This document shows positions 25,901 through 33,315 of a stretch of 64,000 nt of DNA, in pieces. The position numbers and the translations under genes were made by a program. The notes under the pieces are model-generated. The model was not told where the DNA came from and searched no databases. It saw only the letters and a program-made list of their open reading frames with translations. The first letter of the stretch is position 1, and each line of letters starts with the position of its first letter. The DNA comes from Chloracidobacterium validum (GTDB lineage Bacteria > Acidobacteriota > Blastocatellia > Chloracidobacteriales > Chloracidobacteriaceae), in contig NZ_CP072648.1 of the NCBI RefSeq assembly GCF_018304825.1, forward strand, positions 727,501 to 791,500. Reading direction: 5' to 3'.

Positions 25901-26654
25901 GACGCAGAACGTGAGTGACGAAGGCGCATTTTCGGAGACGGCGCGAGTCAATAGCGACTTCCCGGAAGTTGACCGCAACAACCCGTCGTCGCCAAGGCGG
26001 TTGTCCGACCATGATCCGAAGCGGGTGGTGTTGGTTGTGCCAACGGCTGCGCCAGTTCTCCAAAACTGCCGGGTGTCGCTCAATGTGACTGGGCAGGTGC
26101 TTTCGGGCAACACTTGTGGTTTGCCAGACTACGCCGGCGACTTGGTGCTGACGGCCGTGCTGACCAACACTAGCTCGCAGACGATCTCGGATGTTTCCAT
26201 CCAGGTTGCGGGCTTGGGCTACCCGGACAGCACGCCGACGGGCGTGATCGTGCCGTCGCCGCCGCACCGCCTGTTGACGGCGGATGGGGCGACCTGTAGC
26301 AGTGGCGGACAGGCCGGCGCCAGCCAGTCCACGGTCAACGGTCAAGCGCCGATTGGCAGCAATACACCGATTGGGACACTCAACCCAGGTGACACGCGCA
26401 CCATCACCTTCCGCATCGCGTTGCCGCAGGTACGGCGGCTGCGGTTCTACGTCAACGTGTTTGGGGTTGGGGGGACGGCGTGTCCGGTAGCCTCAAATGA
26501 GACGCGGTTGACGGGGCCGGTGATGGCAACGATGACGCAACTGGAAGGTCCGGCGCTGGGCTTTGAGTTGCTACGCGACAAGGGCGGCGTGACGGTCAAG
26601 CCGGTGGAGTCGCGTCTGACCAAAGGCGAGCAGCCAACGGCTGGACGGCGGTAA
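22992..26654 (+). CDS. Large secreted endonuclease/exonuclease/phosphatase-family protein, ExeM-like
   Basis: 1220 residues; the start at 22992 follows AAGGAG (22975-22980), while the longer reading from 22893 lacks an SD. A signal peptide spans about residues 1-40. Residues about 50-260 form a beta-rich jelly-roll-like domain ('ETFDGIGSGLPAGW'), 270-370 an Ig/cadherin-like block, and 385-500 an OB-fold of the type found in ExeM/YhcR nucleases ('VVYGLRSNGFFIQTPDG', 'GNLVRVRGTVAEF'). The EEP domain covers about 675-1015 with a complete catalytic set: N681 (MNLQRFF), E729 (GLQEVE), D892/N894 (GDFN) and D1006-H1007-D1008 (SDHDP). The C-terminus is another beta domain. It probably degrades extracellular DNA. 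It ends in a strong terminator. Confidence 0.88.
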   Translation: MQSLRIHARQSRRALALATSVALALAALWLPWGRSTQADTTVGSLPAASVTTASTTSVMIPYTETFDGIGSGLPAGWTVRTGATATSLGTAVSFSTSAIDWANTSGAFKNFASANNTGFSDTTPAGTQNSAPDRALGIRQTGAFGDPGAAFTYQRDTTGETIDTISFDAQMLSVQPRSTTWTLQYGVGAAPTSFVTLATYSDPGAWGNTNISVTLTPTQSADVSNQPSVFFRVVALTASTGSGSRDSFGIDNFTLSNSSGPPPTSPIVPSCPGTVAAFQGTTAVACGLSATDADSIVNSATVFSVTPPTSGFSIIGFTPAGSVGGTATATLQIDNTVPTGTYSVVVRWSNDDTPTPQTADCTITVNVVTATSVTPINQIQGTGNTSPLVSTVQTTEGVVYGLRSNGFFIQTPDGSSLDDGNPNTSEGIFVFTGSTPPVQIGNLVRVRGTVAEFVPAADPQQPSVTQLSGTLTIARLACSAPLPAPTMITPAIANTPSPLEPALPLRYERFEGMRVSVEHLAVVSPTGGSINETNATSTTNGVFFGVVAEVCGSDFCFSRPFREPGIRFPDAVPGGGVTGTLPAPINVPRWDANPELLRVFSTGQPGTTALNVPAGNPPGNLPKPAIVTNLVGAMDYAFRTFTILPELANPPVFSNSSDPAVGAAVPLAVQPSGRVTIVSMNLQRFFDNRNDPGRGEPVLTTTAYNNRLNKFSLQVRDILRNPDVIGLQEVEAPTDNLSVVINDMAARLNTDNGNPSNGDPSLPFYVGYIFPTNDVGGIAVAYLVNTNRITVNSVTQVGASDTYVRPDSSTAILNDRPPIILEGTLGTYAFTVINLHQRSLNGVADGGAPVNGYPNEGYRVRHKRQLQAEFVANLIRQRQILNPSERMVVIGDFNGFQFNDGYTDIYNTILGNPPTPPASGANDTRVVLAPTGAWNPPTPPLVSLTGTAATVSNYSFLFDGSAQTLDQVAVTQNVSDEGAFSETARVNSDFPEVDRNNPSSPRRLSDHDPKRVVLVVPTAAPVLQNCRVSLNVTGQVLSGNTCGLPDYAGDLVLTAVLTNTSSQTISDVSIQVAGLGYPDSTPTGVIVPSPPHRLLTADGATCSSGGQAGASQSTVNGQAPIGSNTPIGTLNPGDTRTITFRIALPQVRRLRFYVNVFGVGGTACPVASNETRLTGPVMATMTQLEGPALGFELLRDKGGVTVKPVESRLTKGEQPTAGRR

Positions 26655-26680
26655 GCCGGTTAGTTCAGCTCCTAACCTTG

Positions 26681-26713
26681 GCGGGTGGTGAGTTCCTCAC
26701 CACCCGCTTTTTT
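26681..26713 (+). terminator. Strong Rho-independent terminator
   Basis: An 11-bp perfect stem (GCGGGTGGTGA / TCACCACCCGC) with a 5-base loop followed directly by six T residues, 27 bases after the EEP-protein stop. Confidence 0.95.
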
Positions 26714-26977
26714 AGCCACCTCATTTGGTTCGAGCTTCGTGGATACTACCGCCCTCGACGGTTTTTTCCCCGAGTCTTATTGTCGGCAAGCCCTATCCTT
26801 GAGGGTGGTAAAGGGTGCGTTCAGGTGCCGCCGGCATCGCACAAACGCAGGTTACTTCTTGCGAGTTGTTCTATTTGAACTTTCGTGTCATGCTACGCAG
26901 CTACCGTTTCGTCCGCAACAGCTTGATGGCTTGCGGTGGCACGGTATGAGTCATCGCGAAATTTTCCAGGATAGAGT
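26714..26977 (+). other. Noncoding stretch before mltG
   Basis: 264 bases between the terminator and mltG. No ORF here has an SD or recognisable product. A short ACCG/CGGT stem followed by six T at about 26748-26770 might be a secondary terminator. The mltG promoter must lie here, but I cannot point to a convincing -35/-10 pair. Confidence 0.5.
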
Positions 26978-28039
26978 ATGGCACATTTGCGCCGCCGGAT
27001 AGTTGGATTGGCGATACTGCTTGTCGCGCTGATGGTTGCGATAGGTGTCGGGGTCAGTGCGTACCAAAGTCTTCGACAACCAGTAAGTCACCGAGCGGCT
27101 GAAGAACTGATTACGGTTGAGCCAGGGATGGGTGCGCGTGAGGTGGTAAATTTGCTCTATGAACGGGGCGTCATCACAAATCGCTACCCGGTGCTGCTCT
27201 ACTTGCTGATCAACCCGGTCGGGCGACGCCTGCAAGCCGGCGATTATGAGTTTGAGTCACCGATCTCGCCAGTAGCAGCACTCGACAAAATCCGCCGAGG
27301 CGCGGTGGCAACCCGCAAAATCATGTTCCGGCCGGGGCTGACCATTTATGAAGTCAACGAACTTCTGCCGAACCGCCCTCCAGAGGGCAAACTCGATCCG
27401 GCACTCCTGGACGTACGCTTGATTGCTGACCTTGACCCAACTGCCAGAAGCCTAGAGGGGTACATTTTCCCGGATACATACATTGTCCCGAAGCGGGCGA
27501 CAAATGCAGAAATTCTGGCCGAGGCCGTGGCACGTTTTCGCAGAGCCTGGACGCCGGAGCTGCGCCAACGCGCCGAAGGATGCCGTCTGACGGTGCGCGA
27601 GGTGGTCACGTTGGCCTCGCTCATCGAGGAAGAAGCGGCGGATGATGCAGAACGTCCATTGGTGTCGAGCGTTTTTCACAATCGGTTGCGCAGGGGCATG
27701 CGGCTTGAGTGCGACCCAACGTTCATTTACGGGGCGAAGCTCAACGCGACTTGGGATGGCAATGTGAATAACCCGGCCCACCGTCGTTTGCTGTCTCCCT
27801 ATAACACCTACCTTTACCCAGGACTACCGCCAGGCCCGATTGCCTCGCCAAGCGAAAAGTCACTCCGGGCGGCGCTTCAGCCAGCGACAACTGACTACTT
27901 CTACTTCGTTCTAAGCGCTGGTGGCCGACACCGCTTCTCCCGAAACGAAACCGAACACCAGGCCGCCGTCGCCGAATACCGCAAGCTCCAGCAAGTGCAG
28001 CGACAGTCCCTGCACACGCAGGACATCAACAAAAAGTGA
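26978..28039 (+). CDS. mltG: Endolytic murein transglycosylase MltG
   Basis: 353 residues: one N-terminal transmembrane helix (about 8-28), a LysM-like region ('VEPGMGAREVVNLLYERGVI') and the YceG catalytic domain with 'LEGYIFPDTYIVPK', 'VTLASLIEEEA' where E217 is the expected catalytic residue, 'VSSVFHNRLRRGMRLECDPTFIYG' and 'YNTYLYPGLPPGPIASPS'. MltG cleaves nascent glycan strands at the inner membrane and sets glycan length. Its stop overlaps the GTG of the next gene (GTGA), so it is co-translated with a serine hydrolase that may also act on the cell wall. Confidence 0.95.
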   Translation: MAHLRRRIVGLAILLVALMVAIGVGVSAYQSLRQPVSHRAAEELITVEPGMGAREVVNLLYERGVITNRYPVLLYLLINPVGRRLQAGDYEFESPISPVAALDKIRRGAVATRKIMFRPGLTIYEVNELLPNRPPEGKLDPALLDVRLIADLDPTARSLEGYIFPDTYIVPKRATNAEILAEAVARFRRAWTPELRQRAEGCRLTVREVVTLASLIEEEAADDAERPLVSSVFHNRLRRGMRLECDPTFIYGAKLNATWDGNVNNPAHRRLLSPYNTYLYPGLPPGPIASPSEKSLRAALQPATTDYFYFVLSAGGRHRFSRNETEHQAAVAEYRKLQQVQRQSLHTQDINKK

Positions 28040-29181
28040 GCCGGACAAGAACCCACGTCTCGATGGACGCCGAGTTGCAGAATCCGCCCGCGTTGCGAGA
28101 ACTGCTTGAAGCCGCGGTTGACACTGGTGAAATACAAAGCGCTGTCTGGCTGGTGTCCGACCGGGGAAAGCCGATTGCGGAAGGCGTGGTTGGGGCAGCG
28201 CAACCGGACACGATCTATGATTTGGCATCACTGACAAAGCCGCTGGTGACGGCGCTCCTATGTGCCCGGCTGATCGAATGTGGTGACTGCGCGGCGCAGG
28301 ACACGTTGGGCAAGTGGTTGCCGGCGCTGCGTGATAGTCCCTATGCGCGCGCCTCGATAGAGCAAGCCCTGACCCACACGGCCGGTTTTCCGGCCTGGCT
28401 TCCGCTCTATGTCCTGTGCGGCAATCCAGGCGAGGCCCTGGCCGTCATCGCGCAAACTCCACCGGTTGCCGCGCCTGGAACCGAAGTCGTGTACAGCGAC
28501 CTGGGCTACATCGTGCTGGGACAACTGCTCGAACGGTTGACCGGGCAGCCGCTGGACGCCTCATTCGATGAACTCGTGGCGCACCCGCTGGGGCTAACGT
28601 CCACCCGTTTCTGTCCACCGCCGGATTGGCGCTACCGGGTTGCCCCAACGGAAGACGGCAACGCCCATGAGCGCCGGATGACCGAGCAGCTCGTGACCGA
28701 TGGGCGACTGGCGAACCCTGATGCCCAGGCACGCCTGCGCCGCTATGCGGGATGGCGCACGTCCCGCATCCACGGCGAAGTTCACGATGGCAACGCTTAT
28801 TTTCTCGGCGGTGTGTCCGGTCACGCCGGACTGTTTTCAACCGCCACGGAAGTCTGGAAACTGGTGCAAGTGTTTTTGCCGGACAGCCCGTTGTTGCGCC
28901 CCACGACCTGCCGGTGGTTTACCACCAACTTCACACCGGGCAAGGCGGAAGACCGCTCCTTCGGTTGGATGCTCGCATCTTCACCAAACGCAACCGGTGT
29001 CGGACTGTCGCCCACTGCCTTCGGTCACTTGGGTTTCACCGGAACAAGCGCCTGGTGTGATCCCCAGACCACGCGCGTCTATGTGCTGCTTGCCAACCGA
29101 ACCTTTCCCTTTCGGGCCAGTTTGCAGGATGTCCGCCGGTCCTTCCACGCCCTGGCGTCGTCAGTGGGCAACCACGGCTGA
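28036..29181 (+). CDS. Beta-lactamase-family serine hydrolase (penicillin-binding-protein-like)
   Basis: 381 residues starting at a GTG overlapping mltG's stop; an ATG at 28063 is an alternative. The S-x-x-K motif is present in 'DLASLTKPLVTALL', the second motif reads 'VYSDLGYIVLGQLLERL' (Y-S-D in place of Y-x-N), and 'FGHLGFTGTSAW' supplies the H-x-G third motif. 'HTAGFPAWLPLY' is typical of class C-like esterases and DD-peptidases. No signal peptide is visible, so the enzyme may be cytoplasmic, as are some muropeptide-recycling or ester hydrolases of this fold. The coupling to mltG suggests a role in peptidoglycan turnover, but the substrate is not determined. Confidence 0.85.
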   Translation: MSRTRTHVSMDAELQNPPALRELLEAAVDTGEIQSAVWLVSDRGKPIAEGVVGAAQPDTIYDLASLTKPLVTALLCARLIECGDCAAQDTLGKWLPALRDSPYARASIEQALTHTAGFPAWLPLYVLCGNPGEALAVIAQTPPVAAPGTEVVYSDLGYIVLGQLLERLTGQPLDASFDELVAHPLGLTSTRFCPPPDWRYRVAPTEDGNAHERRMTEQLVTDGRLANPDAQARLRRYAGWRTSRIHGEVHDGNAYFLGGVSGHAGLFSTATEVWKLVQVFLPDSPLLRPTTCRWFTTNFTPGKAEDRSFGWMLASSPNATGVGLSPTAFGHLGFTGTSAWCDPQTTRVYVLLANRTFPFRASLQDVRRSFHALASSVGNHG

Positions 29182-29289
29182 ATCGTTTGGTGGAATGCGC
29201 TATGCTTCCGCCGTTGCTCAACCATCATCTGCCCGCACGGTCACAAGGTTGCTCAAGAATGTCTTTTATCTCGGAAAGGATGTTGCCCC

Positions 29290-29583
29290 ATGCCAGTCAA
29301 TCCGGTTGATGCCAAGAAACTTGCCACGGAAAAAAACACCACCGATTTGCGCCAGATGCTGGAGCAATCCGATGAGTTGATGCGCGTCGTCATGGAAAAG
29401 GGTGACATGGAAACCGCTGAGAAGGCCGCCCAAGAGGCCGCGGCCGCGGCCGCGGCGCTTATCGTGCGGAAGCAAGGCGGGGTACGGGAATTGGCCAAGC
29501 GCGTCCGTGAGCGCGTTGCCGGTGAAAAAGATGACGCCGAAGATGAAAATACGCAGCCAACGACTGGCGACGCCGGACAGTAG
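29290..29583 (+). CDS. Small helical protein of unknown function
   Basis: 97 residues, ATG preceded by GGAAAGGA. Predicted entirely helical: 'LRQMLEQSDELMRVVMEKGDMETAEKAAQEAAAAAAALIV' region (residues about 20-59), then a basic helix and an acidic, Asp/Glu/Thr tail. Seven consecutive alanines and neighbours are encoded by a run of GGCCGC repeats at about 29435-29457. No cysteine, no membrane segment. I do not recognise the family. It stands 108 bases after the serine hydrolase and about 100 bases before the type III polyketide synthase gene, same strand. Confidence 0.6.
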   Translation: MPVNPVDAKKLATEKNTTDLRQMLEQSDELMRVVMEKGDMETAEKAAQEAAAAAAALIVRKQGGVRELAKRVRERVAGEKDDAEDENTQPTTGDAGQ

Positions 29584-29687
29584 CGCGTCTGACGGGTCGC
29601 CTTGCCTGTTAGGATGGATGCACATTCCCTTGTTGCGCGCTTCACTTCCAGCGCCGGTGGCTCGTGACAACCGGCGCGGATGCCTTC

Positions 29688-30812
29688 ATGCCAATCTTTC
29701 TCTATGACTTTCGGCGCTGGCTGCCGGCTCATGTGACGCCGCAGGCGGTCATTCATGAGTGGCTAGCGCAAGCGCATGCCAAGGCGGGGGCAGGCGATGA
29801 ACCCACCTTGGCTGCGGCTCGCATGCGTCGCGCTTTTGAGCGGTTTGGTTGCGCCCCAGACCGCGTTGCCCAGCGCTTCCACGCGCTCGAAGACTTTACC
29901 CACCAGGACTGGGGGCGGATGCGAATTTTCGACCTCACGATGGCTTCCGAAGGTCACTCGCTGTCAGCTCGGACGGCCTATTTCGCGGAAGTTTCTTCCC
30001 AAGTGCTGGCGCAGTTGTATGCCGATGAAGCGGCTGCGCCGTCCCATCTCATTCATGTGACCTGCACGGGATATGCGTCGCCCAGCGCCGCCCAACGACT
30101 CGCGGCGGCCAAGGGGTGGTTCACGACCGTGGTGACGCATGCCTACCATATGGGCTGCTACGCCGCGTTTCCGGCTGTTCGGCAAGCCGCCGGTTTTTTG
30201 CTGTTGGATGGCGCTTCCGGTCGGGCCGATGTCGTACACACCGAACTGTGCACGCTGCACCTCAACCCGGCGCTGCACGACCCGGAGCAGCTCGTCATTC
30301 AGAGCCTTTTCGCGGATGGTTTCATTCGCTACACCGTCGAAGCCACGCCTCCAGCCGCCACATGTTTCGAGCTGTTGGCTGCCGTCGAAGAAATCGTGCC
30401 GGATTCATCAGACGCCATGACTTGGCAGTGTGCTGAGTGGGGATTTCACATGACGCTGGCGCGCGACGTGCCGGCCCGGTTGGCGCAGGCGCTCCCTGGC
30501 TTTGTGGCGCGGCTGGCAAGAAAAGGCGGACAAACCGAAGCCGCCGTCCGCAACGCGGTGTATGCCGTACACCCCGGCGGGCCGAAGATCATCGAGCAGG
30601 TTCAGGCGGTACTCGAACTCGACGCATCACAGGTGGCGGCTAGCCAGCAGGTGCTTCGCCAGCATGGCAATATGTCGTCCGCCACGCTGCCTCATGTTTG
30701 GGCGACGCTCCTTGGCGATGCTGCCATCCCAGATGGCGCGTTGATTGTCAGCCTGGCGTTTGGTCCGGGCTTGACCCTGTGCGGAAATCTGTTGGTGAAG
30801 CGATGGTCATGA
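29688..30812 (+). CDS. Type III polyketide synthase (chalcone/alkylresorcinol-synthase-like)
   Basis: 374 residues from the ATG at 29688; a GTG at 29664 would add eight residues. The catalytic triad of the chalcone-synthase family is present: C157 in 'HAYHMGCYAAFPAV', H295 in 'YAVHPGGPKII' and N328 in 'QHGNMSSAT', with the terminal 'IVSLAFGPGLTLCGNLL' (GFGPG-like loop, here AFGPG). The 'VTCTGYASPSAAQRLAA' block matches the 'V-T-C-T-G-x-x-x-P' strand. Type III enzymes extend a fatty or aryl CoA with malonyl-CoA to give pyrones, resorcinols or related rings; bacterial ones mostly make lipid phenols. The gene overlaps the next one (ATG at 30803), giving a tightly coupled set with a membrane protein and a methyltransferase. 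Confidence 0.9.
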   Translation: MPIFLYDFRRWLPAHVTPQAVIHEWLAQAHAKAGAGDEPTLAAARMRRAFERFGCAPDRVAQRFHALEDFTHQDWGRMRIFDLTMASEGHSLSARTAYFAEVSSQVLAQLYADEAAAPSHLIHVTCTGYASPSAAQRLAAAKGWFTTVVTHAYHMGCYAAFPAVRQAAGFLLLDGASGRADVVHTELCTLHLNPALHDPEQLVIQSLFADGFIRYTVEATPPAATCFELLAAVEEIVPDSSDAMTWQCAEWGFHMTLARDVPARLAQALPGFVARLARKGGQTEAAVRNAVYAVHPGGPKIIEQVQAVLELDASQVAASQQVLRQHGNMSSATLPHVWATLLGDAAIPDGALIVSLAFGPGLTLCGNLLVKRWS

Positions 30813-31273
30813 TGGTTCACGGATGGCTGGCCGCGCCGTTTCTCATCCAGGGCGCCGCCATGCTGGTGGATGAGTTCTGGTTTCACCGGCGGCGCGGATT
30901 GGGACGCTGGGAGCGGGTTGGTCACCCGCTCGATACCCTGACCGTGCTGCTCTGCTATGCCATCGCGCTTTTCGTTCCCTATTCACCCGACAGGCTGCCG
31001 TGGTATGCCGGTTGCGCGATCTTTTCCATGCTCTTTGTGACCAAGGATGAATTCGTGCATGCCAAGGCCTGTTCGGCCGAAGAGCATTGGTTGCACGCGC
31101 TGCTGTTTGGGCTGCACCCGGTAACGTTGGCAGCCGCCGCACTCATTTGGATGGACCTTCCTTCGGGCGCTGCCGCCGGGCGCGGGTTTCTGGCCGGGAC
31201 GTTTGCCTTGGTGATGGGGTTTGGGCTTTATCAGGTGCTTTACTGGAACTTCTGGAAGGCGCGGCAACCATGA
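30803..31273 (+). CDS. Polytopic membrane protein with conserved-looking His/Glu motifs, type III PKS operon
   Basis: 156 residues; start ATG at 30803 inside the end of the PKS gene (30809 and 30812 are in-frame alternatives), stop overlapping the methyltransferase ATG (ATGA). Four hydrophobic segments are visible at about 8-25, 45-65, 72-88 and 100-150 (the last is probably two). Between them lie 'LVDEFWFHRRRGLGRWERVGHPLD' (split by a turn) and 'TKDEFVHAKACSAEEHWLHALL'. Two D-E-F-x-x-H type motifs plus E-H-x-x-H and a final LHP are reminiscent of di-iron membrane hydroxylases and desaturases, but the protein is too short for the canonical eight-histidine set and I do not recognise it. Position implies it modifies or carries the polyketide product. 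Confidence 0.75.
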   Translation: MVMMVHGWLAAPFLIQGAAMLVDEFWFHRRRGLGRWERVGHPLDTLTVLLCYAIALFVPYSPDRLPWYAGCAIFSMLFVTKDEFVHAKACSAEEHWLHALLFGLHPVTLAAAALIWMDLPSGAAAGRGFLAGTFALVMGFGLYQVLYWNFWKARQP

Positions 31274-32001
31274 CGACCGTCAACAACGCGCTCTACGACA
31301 CGCTTGGCAACCGGTGGTACACCGCGCAGGATGACCCGGTGGCACTGCTCCGCGCCGAAGGCAACCTGCGCAATCCGTGGATTGCGACGGCAATTGCCAC
31401 TCGGTGTGGAACGGGCGCGGCCGTCCTGGATATTGGCTGCGGCGGTGGCTTCTTGTCGAACGAGTTGGCACGCGCTGGTTTCACCGTGACCGGATTGGAT
31501 CAATCGGTGGAAAGCTTGGCCGTGGCACAGGCATACGATGCCACGCGCAGTGTTCACTACGAGGCCGGGAGCGCCCTGGAACTACCTTACCCAGACAAGT
31601 CATTCTCGGCCGTCTGCGCCATGGACTTCCTCGAACACATCGAAGACCCGGCGCGGGTTATCCAGGAAGCGGCCCGTGTGCTGCGGACGGGTGGGTTATT
31701 TTTTGCCTCGACTTTCAATCGCAACTGGCTGAGCTGGCTGATTGTCATCAAAGGCGTCGAGTGGTTCGTTCGCAATACGCCACCAAACATGCACATCCTG
31801 CGGCTGTTCATCACGCCACAGGAGATGACGCAATACTGCCACGCGGCCGGACTGGTCAACGTGGCGTTTCGCGGGATGCGACCGCGCCTAAACGCAGCCT
31901 TCTGGCGCATGCTGTGGACGCGCGAGGTGCCGCCGGATTTCGAGTTTACATTTGTGCCGTCGCTCCTGACGGGCTACCTGGTCACGGCCGAAAAAGCCTA
32001 A
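31270..32001 (+). CDS. UbiG-like class I SAM-dependent O-methyltransferase
   Basis: 243 residues; ATG overlaps the preceding stop. Motif I 'VLDIGCGGGFL' (residues about 52-62), the acidic ribose-binding position in 'VTGLDQSVES', and 'DFLEHIEDPARVI' are intact. The segment 'FASTFNRNWLSWLIVIKGVEW' and 'FITPQEMTQYCHAAGL' match UbiG/Coq3 more closely than generic methyltransferases. UbiG methylates catechol-type hydroxyls of quinone precursors. This organism appears to use menaquinone (mqnA nearby at 39 kb), so the more likely substrate is a phenolic product of the adjacent type III polyketide synthase. Ends 7 bases before the convergent PIN-TRAM gene. Confidence 0.85.
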   Translation: MTTVNNALYDTLGNRWYTAQDDPVALLRAEGNLRNPWIATAIATRCGTGAAVLDIGCGGGFLSNELARAGFTVTGLDQSVESLAVAQAYDATRSVHYEAGSALELPYPDKSFSAVCAMDFLEHIEDPARVIQEAARVLRTGGLFFASTFNRNWLSWLIVIKGVEWFVRNTPPNMHILRLFITPQEMTQYCHAAGLVNVAFRGMRPRLNAAFWRMLWTREVPPDFEFTFVPSLLTGYLVTAEKA

Positions 32002-32008
32002 GCCTGGC

Positions 32009-33124
32009 TCAGGGCAGTTCCGAAGATGCCGGTACCACGGGCGTGCCAACGGATGGCGTATTCGTCTGGCGCAAACGCTCAGGACGTTCCGAGCGGTCGC
32101 TCAATCCGCGGTCACCACCCACGCGCTGGCCGGGTTCCTCGATCAGTTTGCCAAAAATCATTTTGCCGGCCGTTGTTTGCAAAACGCTCGTCACGCTGAT
32201 GTCCACGGCGCGTCCGATCTGTCGCCGCGCATTGTCCACGACGACCATGGTGCCATCATCGAGGTAGGCCACCCCCTGGTTGTATTCCTTGCCTTCTTTC
32301 AGAATGAAGACCTGCATCGTTTCACCCGGCAGGACGACCGGACGCAGCGCGTTGGCCAGTTCGTTGATATTGAGCACCAAGACGCCACGCAGTTGCGCGA
32401 CTTTGTTGAGGTTGAAATCGTTGGTGACGATCTTGGCGTCGAGCTGCTTGGCAAGTTCGATGAGCTTGAGATCGACTTCCCGAACATTCGGGAAGTCCAT
32501 GTCGGTGATGATTGTGTCGAGCTTTTTGTTTTTTTGAAGGCGTTGCAGGATGTCAAGTCCACGCCGTCCGCGGTTGCGCTTGGTTGCCTCGGCGCTGTCG
32601 GCGACGTGTTGCAGCTCCCGAAGCACGAACTGGGCAATGATCAGGCGCTCGCCCAAAAAGCCGGTCTCGGCGATGTCAGCAATGCGTCCGTCAATGATGA
32701 CGCTCGTATCGAGAACCAGATTCAGTGGGCGACCATCTGCGCCCGCCGCGCTTTTCGTCGAGGCGCCAAGCAGCTCCCACCACCGGTCGCTTGCGCCGCC
32801 GCGCACCATGCCCAAGTAGCCAAGGCCGAGCAAAGTCATCAATGCGACATACGTCTTGATTGAGTCCGGCAAGCCTGGCTGGAGGCTGATGATGAGGCCG
32901 ATCAGCGTCGCCGCGGCCAGTCCGGCCAAGAGTCCGAGCAAGCCCCCAAGCAGCGTTGTCATCGGACGCGATCGCAGATGGTATTCAATGGCCACGACCG
33001 CGCCGCCAACACCTAGTCCAAGGGTGGCCGACCAGAGTGCCGATTCAGATGGTTTTACCAGTAGGGCAATTCCAAGTGAAAGTAGCACCAAAATGAGTTG
33101 CGTAAACAATCGAGCACTATGCAT
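32009..33124 (-). CDS. Membrane-anchored PIN-TRAM domain protein (YacL-like)
   Basis: 371 residues. Four transmembrane segments (about 5-20, 28-45, 58-80, 88-105) precede a PIN nuclease domain about 130-255 with the acidic set in 'LVLDTSVIIDGRIADIAE', 'VLRELQHVADS', 'IITDMDFPNVREVDLKLIELA' and 'AKIVTNDFNLNKVA'. A TRAM RNA-binding domain follows ('VFILKEGKEYNQGVAYLDDGTMVVVDNARRQIG'), then a Ser/Arg/Pro-rich tail. Bacillus YacL is the usual name for this architecture; the family is thought to be an RNase, and its physiological substrate is unclear. The tail-to-tail neighbour is the methyltransferase; the 5' side faces an FtsX-type permease. Confidence 0.9.
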   Translation of the reverse strand: MHSARLFTQLILVLLSLGIALLVKPSESALWSATLGLGVGGAVVAIEYHLRSRPMTTLLGGLLGLLAGLAAATLIGLIISLQPGLPDSIKTYVALMTLLGLGYLGMVRGGASDRWWELLGASTKSAAGADGRPLNLVLDTSVIIDGRIADIAETGFLGERLIIAQFVLRELQHVADSAEATKRNRGRRGLDILQRLQKNKKLDTIITDMDFPNVREVDLKLIELAKQLDAKIVTNDFNLNKVAQLRGVLVLNINELANALRPVVLPGETMQVFILKEGKEYNQGVAYLDDGTMVVVDNARRQIGRAVDISVTSVLQTTAGKMIFGKLIEEPGQRVGGDRGLSDRSERPERLRQTNTPSVGTPVVPASSELP

Positions 33125-33315
33125 ACGGTAGTATCAAACCTGATTGGCTGGCGATGGGGTGGCAGCCAGCTCGCAATAAGCCTGTTATGTGTGGAATGTG
33201 ACTGATTCAATAGCCTGCCGCAAGCTGGACTGACGGTCACCGCGCATTTCAAAATCGGGCCAGGTCAGGCAAAGTGGAAGTCTTCGGTAAGGTCTGATGA
33301 GGGGGATGAGTTTTC

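Noticed and set aside
25416-26345. 309-codon minus-strand frame within the EEP-protein gene
   Set aside because: Shadow frame in GC-rich DNA with very Arg-rich, low-complexity translation; the plus-strand frame carries a complete catalytic set.
31377-32267. 296-codon plus-strand frame spanning the methyltransferase 3' end and the PIN-TRAM gene
   Set aside because: Off-frame to the methyltransferase, crosses into a minus-strand gene, and has no family resemblance.
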